Shown one piece after another: positions 44,803 through 54,134 of a stretch of 64,000 nucleotides of DNA (positions within the stretch are counted from its first letter, which is position 1; each line of letters begins with the position of its first letter). Made by a program: the position numbers and the translations under genes. The stretch is from RYN-230 sp963844695 (GTDB taxonomy: Bacteria > Actinomycetota > Actinomycetes > Streptosporangiales > Streptosporangiaceae): assembly GCA_963844695.1 (NCBI GenBank), contig CAWJPL010000007.1, positions 221,098 to 285,097 on the forward strand, in the 5' to 3' direction. The notes below the pieces were generated by a model. The model saw nothing but the letters and a program-made list of their open reading frames with translations. It made no database searches and had not been told where the DNA came from.

Positions 44803-45764
44803 GGCGTTCCCCCCGTCTCCCCAGCGCCAGGTAAATGACCGTGACCAGCAGCAGGAACAGCAGCAGCAGCACGGACATGGCCGAGCCGGTGCCGAAGTTC
44901 CAGCTGACGAAGGAGTTCTCGTAGATGTGGATGGAGATGATGTCGGCCTGGCGTCGGCGGGGCCGAGCCGAACAGCGTGAACGGCACCGAGAAGTCGTTG
45001 AACGTCCACAGGAACAGGACCAGCAGCAGGACCCGGTTGACCGGCCGGATCAGCGGCAGGGTCACGTGCCGTACCTGGCCCAGGATCCCGGCGCCGTCCA
45101 GCGACGCCGCCTCGTACAGGTCGGCCGGGATGCTCTGCAGGCCCGCCGTGAGGATCAGGAACGCGAACGGCCAGGTGCGCCAGAGCTGCACGACGACCAG
45201 CGACCAGAAGCTGTCCTGGCCGATCAGCCAGAACGGCCGCCCGTGCACCAGGTGCAGGGACAGCAGCAGCTGGTTCACCATGCCGGTGTCCCGCTGGAGC
45301 ATGAAGTTCCAGGTGATCACCGAGGCGAAGACCGGCAGCGCGTACGGGATGAGGAACAGGGTGCGGACCGCGCCGCGGCCACGGAAGGCCCGCTGGGTGA
45401 AGACCGCGGCCGCCATGCCGAACAGCCAGGCCCCGGCGAGGACGATGAGGGTGTAGATGATCGTGACCGTGAACGAGTGCAGCAGCGCCTGCCCGGTCGC
45501 GGAGGAGAAGTTCACCGCGATCGCGTAGTTGCTGAACCCCGCGAACGGGGCGGCCCGCCAGTTCCGCAGGTAGAACAAGGTCAGCTGGAGGAAGCTGATC
45601 CCCACCCCGGCCAGCATCGGGACGATGTGGATGAGCAGTTCCAGGAGGATCGCGGGGATCAGCAGGACGTAGGGCAGCGATCCGCGCCGCCACCACCGCC
45701 GCTTGGGCGGTGGCGACGGCGCGGACGGGGTGACACCCTGCTCGACCCGGATGGTGTCAACCAC
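44795..45764 (-). pseudogene. Sugar ABC transporter permease 1 (MalF-like), one frameshift
   Basis: GTG at 45764 with AGGAGG about 11 nt upstream. Helices begin SLPYVLLIPAILLELLIHIV, and the EAA loop is DLYEAASLDGAGILGQVRHV. The frame is lost near 44955 after FTLFGSAPP and continues in another frame as DIISIHIYENSFVSWNFGTG and VLLLLFLLLVTVIYLALGRR, stop at 44795. One extra base explains it. With permease 2 and the binding protein it forms a CUT1-type importer; the ATPase is not in the window, as is common when a shared MsiK-like ATPase serves several importers. Confidence 0.8.
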
Positions 45765-45770
45765 CAGGGG

Positions 45771-47090
45771 TCAGCCTCCTAGCTGCTGCTGCGCCTGGCT
45801 GAGCGCCGAGCCGATCATGGCGGGCGTGACCGTCTTCCCGGTGGCCGCGCTGGCGTACAGGTGGATGATCGCGGTGCCGACCGCGGTCTCGAACTGGCTC
45901 TCCGCCGCCACCGCGGGCATGGGCGCGGCGGACGTGGCTGAGGATGCTGCGGAAGGTCGTTCACGGCCGGGGTGTTGAAGGCCGGGTCGCTGTAGGCGGC
46001 CTGGACCGTGGGCAGCGAGCCATACGTGGCGTTCAGGCTCTCCTGCGTCGGCGTGCTGGTCATGAACTTCACGAACTTCGTCGCCGCGGCCACGTTCTTC
46101 GCAGTCCTTGAAGATCGCCAGGTTGATGCCCGCCACCATGCTGGTGACCTTCTTGCCGCCGGCCGGCATCGGGTCAGGCAGCGGCAGCGGCGCCACGCCG
46201 ATGTCCGAGGCCTTCATGCCCAGCTTGGCCAGCGACCCCGACGCCGTCTGCCAGAAGACCATGGCGGCCTTCCCGGTGGCGTAGTCGTTCAGCGCCTCGG
46301 TGCCCTTGGAGTACTGCGCGTCGCTCGGGCTGGCGATCTTGTCCGTCTGCATGAAGTCGATCATCTGCTTGACCGCGGCCACGTTCTGCGGGGTATCGAA
46401 CGTGGGCTTGCCCGCCGCGTTGAAGAACTCCCCGCCCTGCTGCTGGCTCAGCTCGAACGCCAGGTGGACGTTCTCCGGGATCTGGCCCGCCTCGAGGGTC
46501 AGCCCGTAGTGCCCGGCCTTGGTCAGCTTCTTGGCGTCCGCCACGAAAGCGGTCCAGGTCGCGGGCGGCCCGCTGATGCCCGCCGCGGCGAACTCGGCCT
46601 TGTTGTAGTACAGGCCGTAGGCCGTGCTGTAGAGCGGCACGGCCGTCGGCGGCTTGCCGGCCGCGCCGGTAGCCGAGAGGCTGCCGGCCAGGAACCGGCT
46701 GGAGCCGCCAATCTGGTTCATGACCGACGACGTGAAGGGCAGGAAGGCGCCGGTCGCCTGAAGCGATGCGGACCAGGTGTTGCCGATGTTGAGGACGTCG
46801 GGGCCCTTGCCCGACACCGTGGCCGCCGTGATCTGGGTGAGCAGGGTCGTCCAGGGGATGACCTGGACCTTGACCTTGATGCCGGTCTGCTTGGTGAACT
46901 TGGCGATCTGCGGGGCCAGGACCTGCTGGTCGTCCTGCAGGCTGGTGCCCTGGTTGCTGGCCCAGTAGGTGAGCGTCGGATGCGCGGTGGAAGCGGAGTT
47001 CGAACCGCCGCTGCTGCTGCAGGCGGCGAGGGTCAGGGCCGCCGCAGCGGCGGCGGCGCAGACCAGGGTTGACAGCTTCGTCGGTCTCAT
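45771..47090 (-). pseudogene. Sugar-binding lipoprotein of the ABC importer, two frameshifts
   Basis: ATG at 47090: a lipoprotein signal ends at the lipobox LTLAACSSSGG. The type 1 solute-binding fold follows: LTYWASNQGTSLQDDQQVLA, GKGPDVLNIGNTWSASLQAT, AVPLYSTAYGLYYNKAEFAA. The frame leaves after NLAIFKDC near 46098, passes through AAATKFVKFMTSTPTQESLN and AAYSDPAFNTPAVND, and returns near 45955 to AAESQFETAVGTAIIHLYAS. Ends 7 nt before permease 1. Expected to bind an oligosaccharide outside the membrane. Confidence 0.8.
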
Positions 47091-47428
47091 GTGGTGTCCT
47101 TCCAGGGATCGTCGCGAGCACACCACAGGTCTCGCGCCGGGCCTCGTGCGGAATCGGAATCGTGCCGAAATTGTGCCGGAATCGAGGTGTTGAGAAGCAG
47201 AGGGCTCGGGGGATCTTTTACAGCTTCCTATAAGGCGTAAATTATGGAGCGCAGCCGGCAGTGTCAATGTCGGGGGCATCTCCGTTCCCGTTTCGTTACC
47301 TACCCGTCACTCGGTCCGGGTCGCTTCCCGCTCGCCGGCCCTGAGCTCCGGCCGGGGACGGGGGCCGGACGGGGACGCGGCAGCGGACGGCCGGGGGGCC
47401 GGGGGCGGGTTGATCATGGCTCGCGCCG

Positions 47429-47499
47429 ACTCTTCCCGCGCGGCGTGCGTCGTGGCGGATAGTTTGTCCCACTTTGGGCGCACGCCGCGCGGGAAGAGT
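47429..47499. repeat. Perfect 21-bp inverted repeat, 29-nt spacer
   Basis: The left arm begins ACTCTTCCCGCGCGGCGTGC and the right arm is its exact reverse complement through 47499. The spacer contains GTGG and CCAC, which could extend folding. It may be an RNA structure, a broad operator for the ROK repressor, or a small non-autonomous element. Confidence 0.7.
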
Positions 47500-47516
47500 G
47501 GGCGGGAGGGGCCAGT

Positions 47517-47768
47517 GTGACTGAGCCGCGGATCCTGCCACCTGAAACGGAAGCCCTGACCACGCGGCCGCCGCACCCCTGCTGTCCGCCCTGCGCCCTC
47601 GCCGGGGACCGTTGGGGTGGGTGGGGTCACAGTGAACTGCACCCCCGCAACCCCGGTACCGCGCCTCCTGGAGCCCCCGGCCAGGCACCCCCCGGGCCGT
47701 CCGGCGACTGGGACGCGACTCGCCGCTGGTCCCGCGTCCGCACTGACTTCTTCCAGGCCGTAAAATAG
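47517..47768 (+). CDS. Possible small Cys/Pro-rich protein
   Basis: An 83-codon frame starting GTG at 47517 with GGGAGGGG about 8 nt upstream. The product is MTEPRILPPETEALTTR followed by HPCCPPCALAGDRWGGW and a Pro-rich tail ending RTDFFQAVK. The ribosome-binding site is good but composition is low-complexity and no family is recognised. Confidence 0.3.
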   Translation: MTEPRILPPETEALTTRPPHPCCPPCALAGDRWGGWGHSELHPRNPGTAPPGAPGQAPPGPSGDWDATRRWSRVRTDFFQAVK

Positions 47769-47818
47769 CGGGGTCAGCAGCCGCATCGTCGCGGTTCCTC
47801 CCTCGGTGAGGCAGGTCG

Positions 47819-49072
47819 ATGCCCAGGCCCAGCACAACCACTGTGCGGGATCTCCGGAAGAACAACCGGTCCCGTGCGCTGTGGCAGGTATTCCTCAACG
47901 GTCCGCTGACCCGGCAGGAGGTCGGGACGGTGGCCGGGCTCAGCCCCGCCACGGTCAGCAACCTCGTCGCGGCCCTGGTCGCGGAGGGGGTCGTGGTCGA
48001 GGTCGGCCTCGAGGACTCCAACGGCGGCCGCCCGCGCGGACTGCTCCAGGTCAACCCGGGTTACGGCTCCGTGATCGGGGTGGACGTCGGGGAAACGGCC
48101 TTCCTGGTCGAGCTCTTCGACTTCGGGCTGAACCTGCGGGCCCAGCACACGTCGGTCACCGACATGTCCGTGCTGGACCCCGAGGACGCCGTCAGCCACA
48201 TCGTCGAGGGCATCGAGGCGGTCATCGCCGAGGCGGGGGTCGAACCCGCGAGCATCCTCGGGGTCGGCGTGGCCGTGCCCGGCCTGGTCGAGCACCGCGG
48301 CGACGCGGTGGTGCACGGCCAGAGCGTCGGCTGGCACGCCGTCCCGCTGGAGGCGATGCTGCGCGACCGGACCGGCCTGCCGATCCTGGTCGACAACGGG
48401 GCCAAGACCCTGGGCCAGGCGGAGCGCTGGTTCGGCGCGGCCCGCGGCACCGACAACGCCGTCATCGTGCTGCTCGGCATCGGCGTAGGCACCTGCATCG
48501 TCAGCAACGGCGAGGTCTACCGCGGCGCGACGAGCAGCGCCGGCGAGTGGGGTCACACCACGGTGTGCGTGGGCGGGCGGACCTGCCGGTGCGGCGCGGA
48601 CGGCTGCCTGGAGGCCTACGTGGGCGCCGGGGCCATCGCGGCCCGCTACGAGCAGCTCAAACGACGCCGGGTGACGATCAGCCCTGGCGAGCTGGAAGGC
48701 CGGATCGCGGCGATCATCGCCGCGCGAGACAGTGACCGGGCCGCCGCCCAGGTCATTGACGAGACCATCACCTACCTCGGCGCGGGCATCGCCGACCTGG
48801 TCAACCTGTTCAACCCGGAACGCGTGGTGGTGGGCGGCTGGCTCGGGCGGGCCCTGGGCGACGACCTGCTGCCCCGGATCCGTGAGGCGGCGGGCCGCCG
48901 GGCGCTGCATCTCCCGTTCAGCCGGGTCGAGATCGTCACCGCCGACCTGGGGCAGGACGCGGTCGCCCTGGGCGGCGCGACCCTGCCGATCGCCCGGCTG
49001 CTCACGGCGGGCGCGGTGGCGCCCCGGCTCCCGGAGAAGCCCCGCCGGATCCGGTCGGTCATCCCAGGCTGA
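47819..49072 (+). CDS. ROK-family transcriptional repressor
   Basis: 417 aa with GAGGCAGG before the ATG. The winged helix is GPLTRQEVGTVAGLSPATVS. The sugar-kinase-like ROK domain has GVDVGETAFLVELFDFG, the catalytic-type VPGLVEHRGDAVV, DNGAKTLGQAERWFG, GIGVGTCIVSNGEVYRGATS, and the zinc site CRCGADGCLEAY. Such proteins sense a sugar and repress transport and glycosidase genes; here the importer and the GH1 enzyme flank it. Confidence 0.9.
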   Translation: MPRPSTTTVRDLRKNNRSRALWQVFLNGPLTRQEVGTVAGLSPATVSNLVAALVAEGVVVEVGLEDSNGGRPRGLLQVNPGYGSVIGVDVGETAFLVELFDFGLNLRAQHTSVTDMSVLDPEDAVSHIVEGIEAVIAEAGVEPASILGVGVAVPGLVEHRGDAVVHGQSVGWHAVPLEAMLRDRTGLPILVDNGAKTLGQAERWFGAARGTDNAVIVLLGIGVGTCIVSNGEVYRGATSSAGEWGHTTVCVGGRTCRCGADGCLEAYVGAGAIAARYEQLKRRRVTISPGELEGRIAAIIAARDSDRAAAQVIDETITYLGAGIADLVNLFNPERVVVGGWLGRALGDDLLPRIREAAGRRALHLPFSRVEIVTADLGQDAVALGGATLPIARLLTAGAVAPRLPEKPRRIRSVIPG

Positions 49073-49209
49073 ACCCCGGGCCCCTCCCCCGGCTGGCCCG
49101 ATGGCCGCGCCCCGGCTCACCTCCGGCCTGCCCCGCTGCGCGCCCAAGCCGCGCACCAGCCGGGCTGGCCCGGCGCACCAGCCACCCCTCTGGCCCCATC
49201 CCGGATCTC

Positions 49210-49241
49210 TTGACCGGACTTTACTCAAGGCTTAGCCTAAG
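49210..49241 (+). promoter_or_regulatory. Predicted promoter and operator before the beta-glucosidase
   Basis: TTGACC at 49210 and TAGCCT at 49233 have a 17-bp spacer. The -10 overlaps the palindrome CTTAGCCTAAG (49231-49241), a possible repressor site. The region is AT-richer than its surroundings. Confidence 0.45.
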
Positions 49242-49319
49242 TTCTAAACTATAAAAACTTCCGGTGCCGACGGCGCCGCACTTGGCCATCCCAGATGCGC
49301 AGTGAAGGAGCAGTCGGCA

Positions 49320-50672
49320 GTGTCCATGCGCTTCCCGCCCGGTTTCCTGTTTGGTGTGTCCACGTCCGCGTACCAGATCGAGGGCGCGGCCGATGAAGAC
49401 GGCCGCGGGCCCTCGATGTGGGACACGTTCAGTGAGACGCCGGGAGCCGTCACGCACGGCGACACCGGCGCGATCGCCTGCGACCACTACCACCGGACCG
49501 ACGCGGACCTGGATCTCGCGGCCGGCCTGGGCCTGAACGCCTACCGGTTCTCGATCGGCTGGCCCCGGATCGTCCCGGACGGCACCGGCGCGGTCAACCA
49601 GAAGGGCCTCGACTTCTACCGGCGCCAGGTGGACGGGCTCCGCGCCCGGGGCCTTCAGCCCATGGCCACGCTGTACCACTGGGACCTCCCCCAGCCGCTG
49701 CAGGACGCCGGCGGCTGGGTGAACCGCGACACCGTGGCCCACTTCTGTGACTACGTGCAGCTGGTGCTGGACAGCCTGGCCGACGTCGTCCCGGTCTGGG
49801 TGACGATGAACGAGGCGTTCTGCTCGGGCATGATCGGCCACCTGCAGGGCCGGCACGCGCCGGGCCTGGCCGACCTGCACTCCGCGCTCGCCGCCTCCCA
49901 CCACCTGCTGCTCGCCCACGGCCTGGCCATGGGCCTGATCCGGGATCGCGCCCCGCAGGCCCGGGCCGGCATCACCCACCTGCTCTCAGACATCCACGCC
50001 GCGTCGGACTCCGACGCCGACCGGGCGGCGGCCCGGCGGCTGGACGGGCACGAGAACCGCTGGTTCCTCGACCCCGTGCTGCGCGGCAGCTACCCCGCCG
50101 ACATGCTCGACTGGTACCAGCGGCAGGTCCCGGTGGACTTCATCCGCGACGGCGACCTGGAGGTGATGGCCGCGCCCGCGGACTTCTTCGGCATCAACTA
50201 CTACGAGACCAAGCTCGTGGCCGAGGACACCGGCGAGCCCTACCACCAGGCCCGGGTCATCCCGGCCACGGATTATGTGAGCGCTCCCCAGCTGACCGCG
50301 AACGGCATCGACGCCCGCCCGGCCGGCCTGGGCCGCATCCTGCGCCGGGTGCACGACGCCACCCCGCTCCCCCTCTACATCACCGAGAACGGCGCGGCCT
50401 ACCACGACTACGTCGACCCCGAGGGCGGCGTGGATGACGTGGAACGGGTCGCGTACCTGACTGATCACTTCGCTGAGACGCTGGCCGCCATCGAGGCCGG
50501 GGTGGACGTCCGCGGCTACTTCGTCTGGTCGCTGCTGGACAACTTTGAGTGGGCCGACGGGTACAGCCGCCGGTTCGGCCTGGTCTGGGTGGACTTCGGC
50601 ACGCAGGCCCGCATCCCCAAGGCCAGCGCCCGCTGGTACGCCCGGCTCATCGCGGACCAGCAGTCCCCCTGA
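49320..50672 (+). CDS. GH1 beta-glucosidase
   Basis: About 450 aa. GTG at 49320 with AAGGAG 8 nt upstream gives MSMRFPPGFLFGVSTSAYQI. GH1 catalytic residues are the acid/base Glu in VWVTMNEAFCSG and the nucleophile Glu in LYITENGAAYHD. The signature FLFGVSTSAYQIEGA and the C-terminal YFVWSLLDNFEWADGYSRRF are typical. No signal peptide, so it hydrolyses imported beta-glucosides such as cellobiose inside the cell. Completes the uptake locus. Confidence 0.95.
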   Translation: MSMRFPPGFLFGVSTSAYQIEGAADEDGRGPSMWDTFSETPGAVTHGDTGAIACDHYHRTDADLDLAAGLGLNAYRFSIGWPRIVPDGTGAVNQKGLDFYRRQVDGLRARGLQPMATLYHWDLPQPLQDAGGWVNRDTVAHFCDYVQLVLDSLADVVPVWVTMNEAFCSGMIGHLQGRHAPGLADLHSALAASHHLLLAHGLAMGLIRDRAPQARAGITHLLSDIHAASDSDADRAAARRLDGHENRWFLDPVLRGSYPADMLDWYQRQVPVDFIRDGDLEVMAAPADFFGINYYETKLVAEDTGEPYHQARVIPATDYVSAPQLTANGIDARPAGLGRILRRVHDATPLPLYITENGAAYHDYVDPEGGVDDVERVAYLTDHFAETLAAIEAGVDVRGYFVWSLLDNFEWADGYSRRFGLVWVDFGTQARIPKASARWYARLIADQQSP

Positions 50673-50750
50673 CCCCGGCTCACTGACCGGCGCGGCCCGT
50701 CGCCCGCTGCGGCCGCGCTCCGCTGACCCGCCGCGCCTTCCGCCGCCTCC

Positions 50751-50765
50751 TTCGCCGCAACGAAA
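50751..50765 (+). repeat. Short copy of the dispersed repeat core
   Basis: TTCGCCGCAACGAAA, matching the reverse complement of the core of the repeats at 24.43 and 43.92 kb, directly behind the restored kinase stop codon. Confidence 0.6.
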
Positions 50766-50766
50766 T

Positions 50767-51397
50767 TCAGTCGCGGCCCACCGACACGACCAGGCTCGCG
50801 TGGTCCCGGCTGGCCTCGACGAGCACCGCGTTGCGCTGGTCGGACCCGGTGGCCCGGTCCCGGGCCTCGGCGGCTGTCCCGGCCGAATTCCATGTGCCGT
50901 CCGATCAGCCGCCGCAGCCGGGTGTCCTCGGCCAGGTCGACGTACCAGACCTCGTCGAGCAGGCCCGCCACCTGCGCCCAGGGGGCCGACCGGAGCAGCA
51001 GGTAGTTGCCCTCGGTTATCACCAGGGGCACGTCCGGCGGAACCGGGATCGCGTTCGCGACGGAGTCTTCGATGTCCCGGATGAAACGCGGCGCGTACAC
51101 GATTCCCTCAGCCGGGTCACGCAGCCGCCGCAGCAGCGCCACGTACCCGGCCGCGTCGAAGGTGTCCGGGGCGCCTTTTCGTTCCACCGTGCCGTTCTCG
51201 ACGAGCAGCTGATGGGCCAGGTGGAACCCGTCGAGCGGCACGTACGCGGCCACCGCCCCCAGTTCCGTGAGCAACCTCTCCGCGAGGGTGCTCTTGCCGG
51301 CCGCGGGCGGCCCGGTGATCCCGAGGATGGCCCGCCCGGGGCGGTCGGCCAGGGTCCGGGCGCGATCCAGCAACTGCCCGAACGGCATGTCGGCCAT
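50767..51397 (-). pseudogene. Nucleoside/nucleotide kinase-family protein, one frameshift
   Basis: From the ATG at 51397. P-loop GITGPPAAGKSTLAERL near residue 27, then LDGFHLAHQLLVENGTVERK and VITEGNYLLLRSAPWAQVAG, as in the uridine kinase/pantothenate kinase-like family. The frame is lost after RHMEFGRDSR near 50868-50873. Removing one base from GCCGCC restores EARDRATGSDQRNAVLVEAS and RDHASLVVSVGRD, with a stop at 50767, the normal family ending (~209 aa). Unrepaired, the protein gains a long foreign tail. Confidence 0.8.
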
Positions 51398-51409
51398 GAC
51401 GGGCGCGGG

Positions 51410-52027
51410 TCAGGAGGTCCTGAGGCTGCCGATGCTGAGCGACCCGTCCGGACCGCCCTCCGGGCCGCCGCCCGCGGCGGCCGGCGCATCGCTGCCCAGC
51501 CGCAGGCCCTGCTGCTCCTCTTCCTCGCGGACGTAGGCCTGCGGGTCCTTGTCCACCGGCGCGACCCCGGCGTAGTGCCTGGCCTCGAACGCCACGAACG
51601 CCACGGCCAGGTCGTGGCGCAGCTGGAGACTGGCCAGCCGGCGGAAGTCGGTCAGGCCCTCGCGTTCTTCCTCGCCCATGTGATCGCTGTTGGCCAGGTT
51701 GGCCGCCGTCACCGCCGCGTACCAGCCGTCGCTGCCGACCGGGTAGCCCCCGGCTGAGACGACCGCGTCGCGGATGTCGTTGTGGTCCCCGATCGCGTCG
51801 ATGGTCTCGTCTTCCGCGGTGCCGCCGCGCCGGGCCTGGATGCCCACCCGCAGCAGCGCGGGATAGAAGATCTCCTCCTCGGCCGCGGCGTGCAGCTCGA
51901 GGAACGCGGCCAGCCGGCTCCAGACCGCACCCAGGGTGTCCGTGTCGGACCGGTCGATCTGCTCCAGGATCGCGAAGAGCCGGCGCTGCTCGTGATGGTC
52001 GTCGAGGATCAGCTGAGTGATGTCCAC
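51410..52027 (-). CDS. Hemerythrin-like domain protein
   Basis: 205 aa from a GTG with GGAAAGGGG upstream. The di-iron ligands fit a hemerythrin-type four-helix bundle: DDHHEQRRLFAIL, LELHAAAEEEIFYPALLRVG, IGDHNDIRDAVVSA and NSDHMGEEEREGL. The C-terminal ~40 residues are low-complexity. Such cytoplasmic proteins bind oxygen, NO or iron. Twelve nt upstream of the kinase gene, probably cotranscribed. Confidence 0.85.
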   Translation of the reverse strand: MDITQLILDDHHEQRRLFAILEQIDRSDTDTLGAVWSRLAAFLELHAAAEEEIFYPALLRVGIQARRGGTAEDETIDAIGDHNDIRDAVVSAGGYPVGSDGWYAAVTAANLANSDHMGEEEREGLTDFRRLASLQLRHDLAVAFVAFEARHYAGVAPVDKDPQAYVREEEEQQGLRLGSDAPAAAGGGPEGGPDGSLSIGSLRTS

Positions 52028-52104
52028 CCGGGGCCCCTTTCCGTGTCCGTGGGCTCAGCCTAGGGCCTGAATCCGGTTCTCCCTGAGCAGGGCCTCCGGC
52101 ACGC

Positions 52105-53073
52105 CTAAAGGAGGACCTCCGGCGCGCCCGGCTCGGGCAGCCTGGTCAGCAGGCGCACATGCGTCCCGGTCCCATCCGTGGCCGCTTCGAGGCAGTCGCA
52201 GGCCTGGCGGCCCAGCCAGAGTCCGTGACCATGAGTCGCGTGCCGGTCCGGGGCGAGATACGCGGCGAGCGGGTCGGCGAAGCCCGGGCCGCCGTCGTGC
52301 ACGTGGCAGACCAGCATGGGCCCCTCGGTGTAGACCCAGAGCCGGCGCGGAGCGGTGCCGTGCATCAGCGCGTTGGTGACCACCTCGGCGGCCGCCGACA
52401 CGAGCAGCGCGGCCGCCTCGTCCCCGAACCCCGCCCAGGCCAGCTGGGTCCGCAGGAAACGGCGGACGCCCGCCAGGTCCTCACGGCGGCCGAAGCCGAT
52501 CGACGCGGAGGTCAGCGGCGGCTCCACCACGGCGGAGAAGTCCCGGATGAAGATGCGCGGGTCGGCGAACGCTGGGCTGGGTACCACCCGGTCACCCTGG
52601 AGCAGTTCCGGATGAGTTTGCTCCACTCCGGGGCGCAGGCCGCCGGGGAGCACCGACACGTCGTACGGGCAGAGCACCGAGACCGGGAACGGCTGGTAGA
52701 CGACATTGGCCGCCGCTTCCATCCGCAGGTAGTCCGCGGCCTCCGCGGGAGTGCGGCGGGACACGGCCTGCTCGGCGACGACGCGGACCCGCTGGCCGTC
52801 GCTGGCGTGACGGCGCAGCCAGTCGAGTGTGGCGCGGGTGGCCTGGCCCTGGCGACGGTAGAAACTGGCCGCGTCGGCGAACTCGACCGCCGGGACGTCA
52901 CCGCCGAGTTCGCCGCGGAGCCAGGCCAGCTGCCCGGCCGGGACCGCCGCCAGGATCGGCTCGCGGCGGTCCAGGCCCTCGCGGACGAACGCCCCGACCG
53001 CCACGCGGAACTCTGGCTCATCGGAGTACAGCAGGGCGCGGTGGGCCATACCGTCGCCCGCGGGCCAGCTCAT
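52105..53073 (-). CDS. MEDS-domain sensor with HATPase (RsbA/RsbW-like anti-sigma regulator)
   Basis: 322 aa. N-terminal MEDS domain (MAHRALLYSDEPEFRVAVGA, FVREGLDRREPILAAVPAGQ, LLCPYD-like SVLCPYDVSVLPGGLRPGVE). C-terminal GHKL ATPase with EVVTNALMHGTAPRRLWVYT (N-box), HDGGPGFADP (G1) and THGHGLWLGRQ (G2). Such proteins phosphorylate or bind anti-anti-sigma factors. The ATG overlaps the stop of the MEDS-STAS gene as ATGA. Confidence 0.85.
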   Translation of the reverse strand: MSWPAGDGMAHRALLYSDEPEFRVAVGAFVREGLDRREPILAAVPAGQLAWLRGELGGDVPAVEFADAASFYRRQGQATRATLDWLRRHASDGQRVRVVAEQAVSRRTPAEAADYLRMEAAANVVYQPFPVSVLCPYDVSVLPGGLRPGVEQTHPELLQGDRVVPSPAFADPRIFIRDFSAVVEPPLTSASIGFGRREDLAGVRRFLRTQLAWAGFGDEAAALLVSAAAEVVTNALMHGTAPRRLWVYTEGPMLVCHVHDGGPGFADPLAAYLAPDRHATHGHGLWLGRQACDCLEAATDGTGTHVRLLTRLPEPGAPEVLL

Positions 53074-54038
53074 GACTCGACCACCACCGCGTCGGCGCGG
53101 AAGCCGGCCAGTTCGAGCACGCGCCGGACGGGCTCGGTGACGTTCGCCAGCGTGATCTGGCCGCCGGCAGGCAGGCCGACCGCGATCTGGTAGATCTCGC
53201 GCAGCGAGCCGACGTCCGCGAACTCGACTCCGCCGAGGTCGACCCGCAGCCGGGGGCCGGCCGCCAGCCGGGCCCGGATGACCCGGGCCAGGACCGGCCC
53301 GTTCGTCAGGTCGAGTTCGCCTTCGACCCGCAGCGCCGGTGGCGGGGCGGAGGCGATGAACAGGGCCAGCGGCAGGCGCTGCCCGTTGGTCGCCACCCCG
53401 CTGTGCTCCGCCGCGATGATGGCCGTGGCCGGCTCATCGAGCTGACGCTGGTCGTACTGGCAGATGGCGGCGATGCCCAGCTCGCCCAGCATCTGCGACA
53501 CCATGCGTTCCCAGCGGACGAGCCCCTCCAGCGACCCGGCCGGCCAGGGGGAGCCGCCCATCTCGCCGGTGATCCGCAGGCCGGGGAATCCGGCCGCGAG
53601 CGACTGGCTGAGTGCCGCCCGGCCCGTGGCCACGAGCTGGGCCAGGTCCATGCTGGCCAGGTCGCCGTAGATCTCAGCAAAGCTGTGGACCAGCAACTGC
53701 CCGCCGCTGAGCGGCCGCCCGGTCTCGACCCCGCCCGCTTCGAGCAGGGCCAGGGCCACGTCGGGGGGTCCGGGCGTCACGTAGATCACGCGGTCCCCAG
53801 CCGCCAGCGCGCCCCGGATCGCCGCGGCGGTGAGCCGCTGGCGCTCGTCCTGATTCTGGTACAGCGCGCACAGATGCTGCCCGGACACGAGCGCGGTGAC
53901 GTCGCCCGGCGGGCACGCGAACCGCTCCCCGGAAGCGCGATCGTCGCTGTTGATCAGCCAATCCTTCCCGGTCGGGGTGCGGCTCCCGATGGCCAGCGCC
54001 AAGGCCCATCCAGCGAGCTCCGGCCGGGGCGAGGACAT
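53070..54038 (-). CDS. MEDS-STAS anti-anti-sigma factor
   Basis: About 322 aa from the ATG at 54038; the true start may be further in. The MEDS domain is ALVSGQHLCALYQNQDERQR, LTAAAIRGALAAGDRVIYVT, with TGEMGGSPWPAGSLEGLVRW. The C-terminal STAS domain has ALRVEGELDLTNGPVLARVI, DLGGVEFADVGSLREIYQIA (the switch Ser in VGSL) and LANVTEPVRRVLELAGF. It should partner with the adjacent ATPase in a phosphorylation switch. Translationally coupled to it. Confidence 0.85.
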   Translation of the reverse strand: MSSPRPELAGWALALAIGSRTPTGKDWLINSDDRASGERFACPPGDVTALVSGQHLCALYQNQDERQRLTAAAIRGALAAGDRVIYVTPGPPDVALALLEAGGVETGRPLSGGQLLVHSFAEIYGDLASMDLAQLVATGRAALSQSLAAGFPGLRITGEMGGSPWPAGSLEGLVRWERMVSQMLGELGIAAICQYDQRQLDEPATAIIAAEHSGVATNGQRLPLALFIASAPPPALRVEGELDLTNGPVLARVIRARLAAGPRLRVDLGGVEFADVGSLREIYQIAVGLPAGGQITLANVTEPVRRVLELAGFRADAVVVES

Positions 54039-54134
54039 TGGCCGGGCTGGGCGGTTTACCCCAGCCCGCCAGGGTACCGTTACGGTGATCTGCAGCCCCG
54101 TGTCCCAAGTCAACCTGTTGTGTTAAAGGTACTC

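Larger units (their letters stand above)
47091..47818. other. Divergent regulatory region between the importer and the ROK repressor
   Basis: About 730 bp. The left end (47200-47260) is AT-richer and should carry the importer promoter. A 21-bp inverted repeat lies at 47429-47499. A possible small ORF is at 47517-47768. Nothing else is convincing. Confidence 0.5.

Noticed and set aside
47307..47837. 176-codon minus-strand frame opposite the ROK leader
   Set aside because: It crosses the 21-bp inverted repeat and has low-complexity product and no ribosome-binding site.
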